Origin: Pseudomonas sp. GGS8
GTDB taxonomy: Bacteria; Pseudomonadota; Gammaproteobacteria; Pseudomonadales; Pseudomonadaceae
Direction of reading: 5' to 3'
DNA length: 64,000 nt
NCBI RefSeq assembly: GCF_024168645.1
Contig: NZ_JALJWF010000001.1
Span: 310,001 to 374,000 of the forward strand
The notes beneath the pieces were generated by a model. It saw only the letters and a list, made by a program, of their open reading frames with translations, searched no databases and was not told where the DNA came from. A program made the position numbers and the translations under genes. Shown piece by piece: positions 15,748-25,056 of this stretch. Position 1 is the first letter of the stretch, and the number at the start of each line of letters is the position of its first letter.

Positions 15748-17373
15748 CTAGGCGCTCAACCGGGCTGTCACTTCATTCAACTGCCCCGACAACCCGTGCA
15801 GGTTGTGGCTGGCCGCTTCGGTGCGCTGCACGTTGTCCAGGTTGGTGCTGGCGATGCTGGTGATTTCGGTGAGGTTGCGCGAGATGTCTTCGGCCACCGA
15901 GGTCTGCTCTTCGGCGGCGGTGGCGATCTGGCGGTTCATGTCGCGAATGGCTTCCACGGCATGGGTGATCCGCTCGAGCATGGCGCCAGCCTGGGTGACT
16001 TGCTCGACGCTTTGCTCACTACGCGACTGGCCGCTTTCGATGGCTTGTGCCGCGTCTACCGCACCGGTTTGCACGGTTTGAATGATCTGGTTGATCTCGA
16101 TGATCGACGCTGCCGTGCGCTGGGCCAGGCTGCGTACTTCATCGGCGACCACCGCAAAACCACGCCCGGCTTCACCGGCACGGGCCGCTTCGATTGCCGC
16201 GTTGAGCGCCAGCAGGTTGGTTTGTTCGGCGATGCCGCGAATCACTTCCAGCACTTTGCCGATGCGCCCGCTGTCTTCTTCCAGACGACGGATGACCGTC
16301 GCGGTGTTGGCGATTTCGCCGCGCATTTGGGTGATGGTGTGGATGGTGCCCTGCATGACCTTCTCGCCCTGCTGGGCGGACTGATCGGCTTCGTCAGCCG
16401 CACGTGCCGCATCGGCGGCGTGGCGCGCGACTTCTTGCGCGGTGGCGGACATTTCGTTCATCGCCGTGGCCACCTGATCGGTGCGATTGAACTGCTCGTT
16501 GGTGCCGCTGGCCATAAGGCCGGCAATCGAGTTCAGTTCACCGCTGGCACTGTCCAGGTCCGACGCGCTGCGCTGCAAACGACTGAAGGTTTCGGCGAGG
16601 AAATCGCGCAAGGTGTTGGCGGCCCTGGCCAGGTTACCCAACTCGTCCTGACGGGTGCTGGCCACACGTTCGGCGAACCGGCCCTGACTGAGTTGCGCCA
16701 CGTAGTCAATCAGTTTGCGGATCGGCTCCACCAGGTTGCGATTGACCAGCCACAGACTCAACAGGCCAATCAGTAGACCCGACAGCAGCATCACCACGAT
16801 CCCCAGCAACACGGTGCGATCGGCGCTGGCGCTGATCAGCTTCGATTGCTCGGTGCCCTGTTTGCGCAATTCGCTGACCAGCTCATTCATCTGTTCGCTG
16901 GCGGCACGGTCCATGCCCTTGACCGCGTTGTCGCCGGCCGCGGGGTCGGCACCCGCCGCCACGTAGGCATCACGCCCCTTCAGATAGGCCGCCCCCAGGA
17001 GACGATGCTCTTCACGCAAACGTTCGATGCGAGTCTTGAGTTGCGGCTCGATGCCTTTCTGCCCGGCCAGCTCGCTCAGGATGCCCTGCACGTTGCGCTG
17101 GCCGTCCTCGAATTGCTTCCAGTATTTGTCCAGGTCCGCTGGCTGCTTGCCGCGCAGCAGGACGTTTTTCCACTCCTGAACCTGCACCTTGAATTGCAGG
17201 TTGGCTTCATCGATCAATTGCGAGGTGCGCAACGGGCCTTCAATCAGATTCGCGTAGCTCTGAACACCGTTGGACAGAAAGTGAAAGCTGGCCAAAGCGA
17301 TCAGCAACATCGCCAACAGGCTGCCGCTCAACAGGGCGAGAATTTGTGCTCGAAGGGACTTTTGTAAAGACAT
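15748..17373 (-). CDS. Methyl-accepting chemotaxis protein
   Basis: 541 residues from the ATG at 17373 ([20 protein letters not shown]). The first transmembrane helix is at about 8-30, followed by a periplasmic helical bundle of about 150 residues ([20 protein letters not shown] is typical of four-helix or related sensor domains). The second helix is at about 185-208, then HAMP ([20 protein letters not shown]). The signalling hairpin tip is [20 protein letters not shown], the near-invariant MCP sequence. The ligand is unknown; no CheB/CheR-type pentapeptide is seen at the C-terminus. Monocistronic. Confidence 0.93.
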   Translation of the reverse strand: MSLQKSLRAQILALLSGSLLAMLLIALASFHFLSNGVQSYANLIEGPLRTSQLIDEANLQFKVQVQEWKNVLLRGKQPADLDKYWKQFEDGQRNVQGILSELAGQKGIEPQLKTRIERLREEHRLLGAAYLKGRDAYVAAGADPAAGDNAVKGMDRAASEQMNELVSELRKQGTEQSKLISASADRTVLLGIVVMLLSGLLIGLLSLWLVNRNLVEPIRKLIDYVAQLSQGRFAERVASTRQDELGNLARAANTLRDFLAETFSRLQRSASDLDSASGELNSIAGLMASGTNEQFNRTDQVATAMNEMSATAQEVARHAADAARAADEADQSAQQGEKVMQGTIHTITQMRGEIANTATVIRRLEEDSGRIGKVLEVIRGIAEQTNLLALNAAIEAARAGEAGRGFAVVADEVRSLAQRTAASIIEINQIIQTVQTGAVDAAQAIESGQSRSEQSVEQVTQAGAMLERITHAVEAIRDMNRQIATAAEEQTSVAEDISRNLTEITSIASTNLDNVQRTEAASHNLHGLSGQLNEVTARLSA

Positions 17374-17648
17374 CGGGAAGTACTCAAAACAGGAATGAGG
17401 CACGCGGATGAAGGCGTGAAAAGTATCCGGACATCCCTGTCTCCCACATTGGCCCTTGGCCGAAGGCGCGCAAACTTAACCCAACCGTGATCGGCCTGCC
17501 AGAGCGGTTCTTGAGGAGAATCCGACCATCGGTATCGCAATCGTTTGCGTACACCTCACCGTCACAAAACCGTCATGAGCGCTTGCAATGATGAGGCTCA
17601 AGTGAACCTGTGAAACCCGCGACAGGCGCCTCCTCGCAGCGAGACTTC

Positions 17649-18671
17649 ATGAACCACAGCATTGACCAACGCCATCGCGATTCCGACTTGTTCGGCCTGC
17701 TTTACGGTTTCAGTTTTCGCCCCGGCGAGCGCGGTCGAGAGATCGATTCGGCCAAGGCGTTGCACTGCCTGCAACAACCGCACGACAGTGATGAGTTTCT
17801 CTGGCTGCACCTGAACCTGGCCCATGCCGCGTGCGAGCGCTGGATGAAAAGCCACCTGGAATTACCCGACGAGTTTTTCGAAGCCTTGCATGAAGGGTCC
17901 CGTTCGACGCGCATCGAGCATGTCGATTCGGCGTTGCTGGCGGTGGTCAACGACGTGGTGTTCAACCTCAGCAGCATGGTTTCCTCGGATGTCTCGACGC
18001 TGTGGGTCTGCGCCCGCAGTCGGCTGATCATCAGCGCGCGCCTGCAACCGCTGCACTCGGTGGACAAGCTGCGCTCTTCGGTGAAGGCCGGTGAATGCTT
18101 TCGCTCGCCGCTGGAACTGCTGGTGCATTTGCTGCGTGATCAGGGCGAAGTGCTGACGCAGATCGTGCGCAAGACCAGCCTCAGTGTCGACCAGATCGAA
18201 GATGAGTTGCTGTCGTCGCGCCTGTCCACCAACCGCGCCGAACTGGGCGCCAACCGCCGGGTGCTGGTGCGCCTGCAACGGTTGCTGGCGCTGGAGCCGG
18301 GCTCGTTGCTGCGCCTGCTCAATCGTCCGCCGCAATGGTTGCAGAAGGAGGACGTCAAGGAGCTGCGCAAATCCACCGAGGAGTTTGCGCTGATCATCAA
18401 CGACCTCACCGCGCTGGGTGAACGGATCAAGCTGCTGCAGGAAGAAATCGCCGCCAACCTCAACGAACAGAGCAACCGCACGCTGTTCACCCTGACCGTG
18501 GTCACGGTGCTGGCGCTGCCGATCAACATCATTGCCGGTTTCTTCGGCATGAACGTCGGCGGGGTGCCGCTGGCCGGGGATCCGGAGGGGTTCTGGATTC
18601 TGGTGGCGCTGGTTGCGACGTTTACCCTGATTGCCGGGCGCTGGGCGTTTCGCAAGCGACGCGATTATTAA
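17649..18671 (+). CDS. zntB: Zinc transporter of the CorA family
   Basis: 340 residues from the ATG at 17649; the frame begins at 17610. A large cytoplasmic N-terminal funnel domain is followed by the long helix (ELRKSTEEFALIINDLTALG) and two C-terminal transmembrane helices. The first ends in the CorA signature IIAGFFGMNVGGVPL (GMN motif). The sequence fits ZntB-type zinc transporters better than CorA magnesium channels (FLWLHLNLAHAACERWM, as in many Pseudomonas ZntB annotations), but metal choice cannot be proved by motif alone. Single gene. Confidence 0.85.
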   Translation: MNHSIDQRHRDSDLFGLLYGFSFRPGERGREIDSAKALHCLQQPHDSDEFLWLHLNLAHAACERWMKSHLELPDEFFEALHEGSRSTRIEHVDSALLAVVNDVVFNLSSMVSSDVSTLWVCARSRLIISARLQPLHSVDKLRSSVKAGECFRSPLELLVHLLRDQGEVLTQIVRKTSLSVDQIEDELLSSRLSTNRAELGANRRVLVRLQRLLALEPGSLLRLLNRPPQWLQKEDVKELRKSTEEFALIINDLTALGERIKLLQEEIAANLNEQSNRTLFTLTVVTVLALPINIIAGFFGMNVGGVPLAGDPEGFWILVALVATFTLIAGRWAFRKRRDY

Positions 18672-18697
18672 GCAAAGAACCAGGGCCTTATCCCAAT

Positions 18698-18840
18698 CCT
18701 GTGGCGAGGGGGCTTGTCGGAACGCCGCATCGCCCCGTTCGGCTGCGAAGCAGTCGTAAAACCAGAGAATGCGGTTTGAATGAATAAACCGGATAGGGGC
18801 CGCTGCGCAGCCCAACGGGGGCAAGCCCCCTCGCCACAGG
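18698..18840. repeat. Type-2 intergenic repeat (about 140 bp, cruciform-like)
   Basis: Terminal inverted repeats CCTGTGGCGAGGGGGCTTG and CAAGCCCCCTCGCCACAGG enclose two inner hairpin modules, TTCGGCTGCGAAGCAGTCGT and GGCCGCTGCGCAGCCC. Other copies lie at 38712, 43056 and 58362. This copy has about 15 extra bases after the left arm (TCGGAACGCCGCATCG). The rest of the 306-base gap before the pit gene (18841-18977) holds that gene's promoter region but no other feature that I can identify. Confidence 0.85.
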
Positions 18841-18977
18841 TATTGTGAACGCCCAATATCGGCGTGATCCCAGATCGACAGGCAACAAAAAAACCAAACA
18901 CTGACCCAGCGCAGTCTCACTGTAATATTTAGCAACGATCATGGCCGATACTCCTTCTCCGCTCAGGATTATCCGGC

Positions 18978-20594
18978 ATGGCTACGCCTTCCTTCACCGC
19001 CGCCTCCCAGGCGCCCGCCAGCAGCGCCAGGCCGCAGTTCGATAAAAAACCCGGCCTCCTCACCTTCGTGATGTTCTTTGCCGTGCTGGGCAGCGGGCTG
19101 CTGTTTACCGCCTACAGCCTGATGCACGACATGAGCGAGCTCGGCACGGTGGTCACCACCTGGACGCCGTTTCTGCTGTTGGGCGTCGCGCTACTGATTG
19201 CCTTGGGTTTTGAATTCGTCAACGGTTTTCACGACACCGCCAACGCCGTGGCAACGGTGATTTACACCCACTCCTTGCCGCCGAATTTCGCCGTGGCCTG
19301 GTCCGGGTTCTTCAACTTTCTGGGGGTGTTGCTGTCCAGCGGCGCGGTGGCGTTCGGCATCATTGCCCTGCTGCCGGTGGAGCTGATTCTGCAGGTCGGA
19401 TCCTCTGCCGGTTTCGCGATGATCTTCGCCCTGTTGATCGCCGCCATCCTGTGGAACCTCGGCACCTGGTGGCTGGGCTTGCCGGCCTCTTCGTCGCACA
19501 CCCTGATCGGTTCGATCATCGGCGTCGGCGTGGCCAATGCCTTGATGCACGGCCGCGACGGCACCAGTGGCGTGGACTGGGCCCAGGCGACCAAGGTCGG
19601 TTACGCGTTGCTGCTGTCACCGCTGATCGGCTTCGCGTTTGCCGCGTTGTTGCTGCTGGCGTTGCGTGTCTTCGTCAAAAATCGCGCACTGTACAAGGCA
19701 CCGAAGGGTGATACCCCGCCACCGTGGTGGATTCGCGGCATGTTGATTCTGACCTGCACCGGCGTGTCGTTCGCCCACGGCTCCAACGACGGTCAGAAAG
19801 GCATGGGCCTGATCATGCTGATTCTGGTGGGCACCTTGCCGATGGCGTATGCGCTGAACCGCACCATGCCGGCAGATCAGGCCTTGCAATTCGCCGCGGT
19901 GGCCGAAGTCACCCAGCAAGCCCTGATGAGAAACACACCGCTGCCGATGCCCACCGATCCACGCCCGGTGCTGACCGACTACATGCGCAACAAGGAAGCC
20001 ACCCCGCAACTGATCCCCGCCCTCGCCGCGCTGGCGGGCCAAATCGGTAACGAAGTGAAGGGTTACGGCTCGCTGTCGAAAGTTCCGGCCGAAGCGATGG
20101 GCAACGTGCGCAACGACATGTACCTGACCAGCGAAACCATTCGCCTGATGGACAAAAACAAGGTCGGCAATTTCGACGCCGACACCAACGGCAAGCTGCA
20201 ATTGTTCAAGCAACAGATCGACAACGCCACGCGATTCATTCCGCTGTGGGTGAAGATCGCGGTGGCCATCGCCCTGGGGCTGGGCACCATGGTCGGCTGG
20301 AAACGCATCGTGGTGACGGTCGGCGAGAAAATCGGCAAGACGCATCTGACCTACGCCCAAGGCGCCTCGGCGGAAACCGTGGCGATGCTGACCATCGGCG
20401 CCGCCGACCTGTTCGGCCTGCCGGTATCGACCACTCACGTGTTGTCTTCAGGCGTGGCCGGAACCATGGTCGCCAACGGCGGCGGCTTGCAGATGAAGAC
20501 CATCCGCAACCTGCTGATGGCCTGGGTACTGACCTTACCGGCGGCGATTGTGTTGTCGGGCAGTTTGTACTGGTTGTTCACCAAGTTTTTCTGA
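18978..20594 (+). CDS. pitA: Low-affinity inorganic phosphate transporter (Pit)
   Basis: 538 residues, about ten to twelve transmembrane helices. The two PiT signatures are present: GFHDTANAVATVIYTHSLPP in the first half and SFAHGSNDGQKGMGLIML in the second, with SSSHTLIGSIIGVG and VSTTHVLSSGVAGT as the paired helices. A long hydrophilic loop (about residues 295-420) lies between the halves. The protein moves phosphate as a metal-phosphate complex with protons across the inner membrane. No pho box seen; probably constitutive. Monocistronic. Confidence 0.92.
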   Translation: MATPSFTAASQAPASSARPQFDKKPGLLTFVMFFAVLGSGLLFTAYSLMHDMSELGTVVTTWTPFLLLGVALLIALGFEFVNGFHDTANAVATVIYTHSLPPNFAVAWSGFFNFLGVLLSSGAVAFGIIALLPVELILQVGSSAGFAMIFALLIAAILWNLGTWWLGLPASSSHTLIGSIIGVGVANALMHGRDGTSGVDWAQATKVGYALLLSPLIGFAFAALLLLALRVFVKNRALYKAPKGDTPPPWWIRGMLILTCTGVSFAHGSNDGQKGMGLIMLILVGTLPMAYALNRTMPADQALQFAAVAEVTQQALMRNTPLPMPTDPRPVLTDYMRNKEATPQLIPALAALAGQIGNEVKGYGSLSKVPAEAMGNVRNDMYLTSETIRLMDKNKVGNFDADTNGKLQLFKQQIDNATRFIPLWVKIAVAIALGLGTMVGWKRIVVTVGEKIGKTHLTYAQGASAETVAMLTIGAADLFGLPVSTTHVLSSGVAGTMVANGGGLQMKTIRNLLMAWVLTLPAAIVLSGSLYWLFTKFF

Positions 20595-20607
20595 AGCCCC
20601 GCAATAC

Positions 20608-20692
20608 CCTGTGGGAGCGGGCTTGCCCGCGAAGGCGGACTGACAGTCAACATCATCGTTGAATCTATCGCGGGCAAGCCCGCTCCCACAGG
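20608..20692. repeat. REP doublet (REPIN-like)
   Basis: CCTGTGGGAGCGGGCTTGCC at the left and its inverted copy ending at 20692, with a spacer carrying GATTCAACG-like symmetry (TCAACATCATCGTTGAA). Located between the convergent pit and PACE genes. Confidence 0.92.
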
Positions 20693-20729
20693 TCATGCGT
20701 TGTGGTTCAGGTCATTGCGATCTTTGCTT

Positions 20730-21167
20730 TTAACCCTCGCAAGCCCTGCGCACCAACAGCCGCTCACGCACCACGTCGTAACCCCAGTGGTACACGTAGG
20801 TGTATGGCAGGAAAAACAGCAGCACGCCGATGTCCAACAGGAACGCCTGCCACAGGCTGATCTTCAACCACCAGGCAATCAACGGCACACCGAACGCGAC
20901 CAGTCCGCCTTCGAACAGCAGCGCGTGCACCACGCGGACCCAGGCGTTACGCACAATCGCGAAGCGTTTGAGCAAGCGGTCGAACACACCGTTGAAGACC
21001 ACGTTCCAGGCCAGGGCAAGGGCGGCAATCGCCATGGCTGCCACACCCATTTCCAGCATGGGCTTGTCCATGACCCAGGCCAGTAGCGGGGTACAGATCA
21101 ATATCGCCAGCAGTTCGAAACCGATGGCCTGGAGAATTCGTTCAGTGATGGATTTATTAGCGTTCAT
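20730..21167 (-). CDS. PACE family multidrug efflux transporter
   Basis: 145 residues from the ATG at 21167 (MNANKSITERILQAIGFELL). Four transmembrane helices form two tandem bacterial transmembrane pairs. The first helix carries the conserved Glu (GFELLAILICTPLLAW), and the second repeat shows WNVVFNGVFDRLLKR and a matching HWGYDVVRERLL at the end. The family (AceI type) exports biocides such as chlorhexidine and short diamines by proton antiport. It is divergent from a LysR gene, the usual PACE arrangement. Confidence 0.88.
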   Translation of the reverse strand: MNANKSITERILQAIGFELLAILICTPLLAWVMDKPMLEMGVAAMAIAALALAWNVVFNGVFDRLLKRFAIVRNAWVRVVHALLFEGGLVAFGVPLIAWWLKISLWQAFLLDIGVLLFFLPYTYVYHWGYDVVRERLLVRRACEG

Positions 21168-21255
21168 GGCCAGGCTCCCTGAGTGACTGTGGTTGCCATG
21201 ATCCGCCCTCACACCGATACTTCATAACCAATAACCATCGATCAAGGCGATAGTC

Positions 21256-22110
21256 ATGGCCTCCCACGAAGTGTTGCTGGCGTTTGTAGAGGCCGCGACC
21301 CAAGGCTCGTTTTCCGCTGCGGCGCGCAAGCTCGGGCGCAGTCAGTCGACCATCAGCGCCGCCGTGGCGAGCCTTGAAATCGACCTGAATCTTGCGCTCT
21401 TCGACCGTAGCAGCCGCAAGCCGAGCCTGACCCCGGCCGGGCACGTCATGCTGCAACGGGCCGAGGAGATTCTGGCCGCCACCAGCCGTCTGGAAATGAC
21501 CGCCAGCCAATTGTCCCAAGGCGTCGAGCCAAAGCTGACCGTAGCGATTTCCGATACTTACCAGTCCGACCGTTTCGAAGCGGCGCTCAGTGCCTTCGAG
21601 CAGCGTTACCCGGACCTTGAACTTGAATGCCTGATCGCCGAATGCGATGACCTGGTGGCACTGGTGCAACGCGGCCGCGCGCATGTCGCCTTCGCCGAGA
21701 TGCAGGACAGCTATCCGCCGGATCTGGTCAGTTCAACGGCGGACGAGCGCACGGAAATCGCCCTGTTCGTGTCCCATGCGCACCCGCTGGCGACGCTGAG
21801 CGACATCGATCAGGACGTGCTGCAACAACACCGCGAGCTGCGTCTGGCAACGATCGTCAATCCCTATGAAAGTCGCGCGAAGGGGCGCGTCTGGTCAGCG
21901 CCGAGTTACCTGATGCTGCTGGAAATGGCCCAGGGCGGATTTGGCTGGGCGCCGTTGCCGCGGTGGCTGGTGGGGCGGTTCGGGGCTGGTTCGTTGGTGG
22001 AATTGAAAGTGCGTGGCTGGCCGAAACCGGTGTACGTCGATGCACTGTGGTCGCGTCTGCACCCGCCGGGGCCGGCGGGGAGCTGGTTGCTTGGCAAGAT
22101 GCTTGAATGA
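21256..22110 (+). CDS. LysR family regulator of the PACE gene
   Basis: 284 residues with the standard HTH (SFSAAARKLGRSQSTISAAV, then ASLEIDLNLALFDR) and an effector domain (VAISDTYQSDRFEAALSAFE). The 88-base intergenic region with the PACE gene must hold both promoters. By analogy with AceR it is a likely activator responding to the efflux substrate; that is an inference from the pair. Confidence 0.88.
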   Translation: MASHEVLLAFVEAATQGSFSAAARKLGRSQSTISAAVASLEIDLNLALFDRSSRKPSLTPAGHVMLQRAEEILAATSRLEMTASQLSQGVEPKLTVAISDTYQSDRFEAALSAFEQRYPDLELECLIAECDDLVALVQRGRAHVAFAEMQDSYPPDLVSSTADERTEIALFVSHAHPLATLSDIDQDVLQQHRELRLATIVNPYESRAKGRVWSAPSYLMLLEMAQGGFGWAPLPRWLVGRFGAGSLVELKVRGWPKPVYVDALWSRLHPPGPAGSWLLGKMLE

Positions 22111-22125
22111 AGGCCCTGCGGACCT

Positions 22126-22213
22126 TATCGCGGGCAAGCCACGCTCCCACAGGATTGAATCGAATCGCAAAGTGTGATCGCCTCAATCCTGTAGGAGCGG
22201 GCTTGCCCGCGAT
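22126..22213. repeat. REP doublet (REPIN-like)
   Basis: TATCGCGGGCAAGCCACGCT on the left, GGAGCGGGCTTGCCCGCGAT on the right, with an inner palindrome (ATTGAATCGAATCGC). Located between the LysR gene and the convergent sigma-factor gene. Confidence 0.88.
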
Positions 22214-22231
22214 GGGGCCAGTGAAATCACA

Positions 22232-23467
22232 TCACTCCAACGCCCGAAGCCGCCCCTCGATAAACCGCCGCTCCGGCACCTGCTGCGTCAATTCCAGCGC
22301 CCGCTGATACGCCGCCTGCGCTTCTTCCACCCTTCCCAACTGCCGGCAAAACTCTGCCCGCGCCGAATGTGCCAGGTGGTAATCCTGCAACTCGCCTCGC
22401 GCCAGAATCCCTTCGATCAACGTCAGTCCGGCCTGCGGACCATCGCGTCTGGCCAGCGCCGCTGCGCGGTTCAGTTCGATCACCGGCGACGGCACGGCCC
22501 GCAGCAGCACGTCATACAGACCGACAATCTGCGGCCAGTCCGTCTCTGCCGCCGTGGGCGCTTCGGCATGCACCGCGGCAATCGCCGCTTGCAGGCAATA
22601 AGGGCCGAAGCGCCGCGTCGTCAGCGCACGCTCAATCAAGGCGCAGCCTTCGGCAATCAGCTCGGCGTTCCACAACGAGCGATCCTGTTCATCCAGCACA
22701 ATCAGCTCACCGCTCGCGGAGGTCCTGGCCGGGCGCCGAGACTCATGCAACAGCATCAGCGCCAGCAGCCCCATCACCTCCGGTTCAGGCAACAACTCCA
22801 TCAACAACCGACCGAGACGAATTGCTTCGCGCGTCAGGTCTTCACGGGTCAGCTCACTGCCGACAGACGCCGAGTAGCCTTCGTTGAACACCAGGTAAAT
22901 CACCCGCAAAACGCTGTCGAGACGCTCGGGCAATTCCGTCAGGGTGGGCACTTGATAAGAGATTTTTGCGTCACGGATCTTGGCCTTGGCCCGCACGATG
23001 CGCTGGGCGATGGTGGCCGGTGCCGAGAGAAAAGCCCGGGCGATTTCTTCCGTGGTCAGGTCGCAGACTTCGCGCAGGGTCAGCGGCACTTGAGCGTCCG
23101 CCGCCAGTGCCGGGTGACAACAGGTGAAGATCAGGCGCAGGCGATCGTCTTCCACGTCTTCGTCACTCCAGTCGGCCTGCTCCAGCGCCTCCAGTTGAGC
23201 GATCAACAACGGTCGGGACGCGTTGAAACGCGCGCGCCGACGCAACACATCAATGGCCTTGAAACGGCCAGTAGACACCAGCCAAGTACGCGGATTGTCC
23301 GGCACACCGTCGCGCTGCCAGCGCTCGACCGCGACGAAGAACGCCTCGTGCAGCGCCTCTTCGGCGAGGTCAAAATCGCCGAGCAAGCGGATCAGGGTCG
23401 CCAGAATTCGCCGCGATTCTTCGCGGTAAACCTGCTCGACTTGCGCCCGTACCGATTCGCCCGGCAT
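22232..23467 (-). CDS. ECF sigma factor with C-terminal TPR-like domain (ECF42 type)
   Basis: 411 residues, about twice a normal ECF factor. Region 2 (ILATLIRLLGDFDLAEEALH, EAFFVAVERW) and region 4 (CDLTTEEIARAFLSAPATIA) occupy the first 180 residues. The remainder is a helical repeat domain (GLYDVLLRAVPSPVIELNRA, DYHLAHSARAEFCRQLGRVE). This is the pattern of ECF42, whose C-terminal extension is required for activity and which has no anti-sigma factor. It follows a YciI/DGPF gene (downstream by 76 bases), its typical partner. No FecR or membrane anti-sigma gene is present, so control is likely intrinsic. Confidence 0.9.
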   Translation of the reverse strand: MPGESVRAQVEQVYREESRRILATLIRLLGDFDLAEEALHEAFFVAVERWQRDGVPDNPRTWLVSTGRFKAIDVLRRRARFNASRPLLIAQLEALEQADWSDEDVEDDRLRLIFTCCHPALAADAQVPLTLREVCDLTTEEIARAFLSAPATIAQRIVRAKAKIRDAKISYQVPTLTELPERLDSVLRVIYLVFNEGYSASVGSELTREDLTREAIRLGRLLMELLPEPEVMGLLALMLLHESRRPARTSASGELIVLDEQDRSLWNAELIAEGCALIERALTTRRFGPYCLQAAIAAVHAEAPTAAETDWPQIVGLYDVLLRAVPSPVIELNRAAALARRDGPQAGLTLIEGILARGELQDYHLAHSARAEFCRQLGRVEEAQAAYQRALELTQQVPERRFIEGRLRALE

Positions 23468-23543
23468 CAGTCCGGCAGGCCTGGGGCCATTTTTCGCAGG
23501 ACGGATTGCACACTCATAAAAGAACTCCTGTTGTGATAGCTAT

Positions 23544-23888
23544 TCAGACATTCAACTGGCGAACGGGCCGCACCTCGACACAGCCAACCCGGGCCGCCGG
23601 AATGTTACCGGCGACCTGGAGGGCTTCATTGAGGTCCTTGGCATCGATCAGGTAGAAGCCGGCCAACTGCTCCTTGGTTTCAGCGAACGGGCCATCGGTG
23701 ATCGACATTTTGCCGTTGCGCATGCGCACGGTGGTCGCGGTCTGCACCGACTCCAGCGCTTCGGCGGCGATCATCCGGCCGCTGCCCTGGATCGACTCGG
23801 CATAGGCCATGCACTCGGCGTCGTTGGGGCTTTCAGGCAACGAGTGCAGCTCGTGCTCGTTGCTGTAGACCAGGCATAAATACTTCAT
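23544..23888 (-). CDS. YciI/DGPF family protein, ECF42 partner
   Basis: 114 residues from the ATG at 23888 with GGAGAG upstream (MKYLCLVYSNEHELHSLPES). It contains the name-giving motif in MSITDGPFAETKEQLAGFYL. Small YCII-related proteins of this kind are encoded beside ECF42 sigma factors in many bacteria. Their biochemical role is not established, and hydrolase or ligand-binding roles have been proposed. Middle gene of a three-gene operon. Confidence 0.9.
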   Translation of the reverse strand: MKYLCLVYSNEHELHSLPESPNDAECMAYAESIQGSGRMIAAEALESVQTATTVRMRNGKMSITDGPFAETKEQLAGFYLIDAKDLNEALQVAGNIPAARVGCVEVRPVRQLNV

Positions 23889-23986
23889 TGGGGCTCTCCA
23901 TTTCAGGCGGCTTGGCCGTGACCGAATGATCAACTATGGCTGCCGATTGACGCTTTGGCGCTGCTTTCCGATAAACAGTCCGACCA

Positions 23987-24412
23987 TCAGGGTTCCAGGT
24001 TGAACAGCGCCGCGCCGCTGGTCATGTCGAACGGAGCCGACCAGTGTTCGTGGACGATCTGCCAGAGCCCTGCTTCCTGCCGATAGCACGCGGTAACGCG
24101 CATCCAGCAAGCCTGGGTTTCACCCTTTTCATTGGTGCCGCCGCAATGCGCCAGCCAGTGAGCGAAAGCGATCTCCTGCGACGGCACAATATCGATCTCG
24201 TGAAACTCGAAAACATGCGGGCCGGGGCACATCTCCATGCATTCCTGCCAATGCGCACGGTAGGCCGCCTTGCCCTTGAATTGCAGGGCTTTGACGGCAT
24301 CGAAGGAGACGATGTCGTCGGCGTACAGGGCCATGACCTTTTCCACGTCCTTGGCGATGACCGCCTGGCGGTAGTTCTCGATCAAGTTATGGATGTGTGT
24401 CTGAGCGTTCAT
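23987..24412 (-). CDS. SnoaL-like / ketosteroid-isomerase-type protein
   Basis: 141 residues, one NTF2-like fold. MNAQTHIHNLIENYRQAVIA, KDVEKVMALYADDIVSFDAV, and a back half with WLAHCGGTNEKGETQACWMR and WQIVHEHWSAPFD are typical of DUF4440/SnoaL-like proteins. The His-Glu-His-Trp end is the usual pocket signature. The first gene of the sigma-factor operon, 98 bases before the YciI gene. Small-molecule isomerase or binding roles are possible; substrate unknown. Confidence 0.85.
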   Translation of the reverse strand: MNAQTHIHNLIENYRQAVIAKDVEKVMALYADDIVSFDAVKALQFKGKAAYRAHWQECMEMCPGPHVFEFHEIDIVPSQEIAFAHWLAHCGGTNEKGETQACWMRVTACYRQEAGLWQIVHEHWSAPFDMTSGAALFNLEP

Positions 24413-24551
24413 GAGGGTTCTCCACGTTTTTTGTTGAAGACACCTTTAGTCGTCTGGCGAAAAGCCAAATCGACAACCGAAATAAAAATAATCCATGGAG
24501 GCAAACTCGCTAGAATCCTAGGCTCATTTGTGTTGGAAAAAGGACACTCCA

Positions 24552-25037
24552 GTGACTGCCCGACTCGTGCCTTACGAAAGCCTGAACGCCTTGCAGCGCC
24601 AACAGGTCGAGGCCATCGAAATCCACGCCGAACAAATCAGATTCTCCGGCGACATTCACGGTGCGTTGCACACCTTGCTGTCCAAACCCGGCCCTGGCGT
24701 CAAAGGCTTTGCCTTGCTGGCCGAAGAGGTTCCAGTGGCCTTCCTGTTGCTCAAGCGCCCGCCGGTGCTGCCGGCCTGGGCGAACGAATACAGCGCCACC
24801 CTGCACGCCCTGCAAGTCGATCACCGCGCCCAGGGCAAAGGTTACGGCAAGGCCTGCCTGCAAGCCCTGCCCGAGGTGGCGCGCCAGGCCTGGCCGCACA
24901 TCAAAGGGCTGGAGTTGTCGGTAGACGCGGACAATGAGTCGGCCATCGCGCTGTATGCCAAATATGGTTTTGTCGACAGCGGCGAAGCGTACAAGGGCCG
25001 GATCGGTTACGAACGGCGGATGGGACTGTTTTTCTGA
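24552..25037 (+). CDS. GNAT family N-acetyltransferase
   Basis: 161 residues. I chose the GTG at 24552 (VTARLVPYESLNALQRQQVE) because AAGGA lies eight bases before it; a longer frame starts at 24528 without a ribosome binding site. The acetyl-CoA loop is in LQVDHRAQGKGYGKACLQAL, with the usual C-terminal AIALYAKYGFVDSGE. The acceptor is unknown. A PNPOx-like gene follows 19 bases downstream on the same strand, so the two are probably one operon. Confidence 0.9.
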   Translation: MTARLVPYESLNALQRQQVEAIEIHAEQIRFSGDIHGALHTLLSKPGPGVKGFALLAEEVPVAFLLLKRPPVLPAWANEYSATLHALQVDHRAQGKGYGKACLQALPEVARQAWPHIKGLELSVDADNESAIALYAKYGFVDSGEAYKGRIGYERRMGLFF

Positions 25038-25056
25038 TTCGTGGAGGGATAAACGG

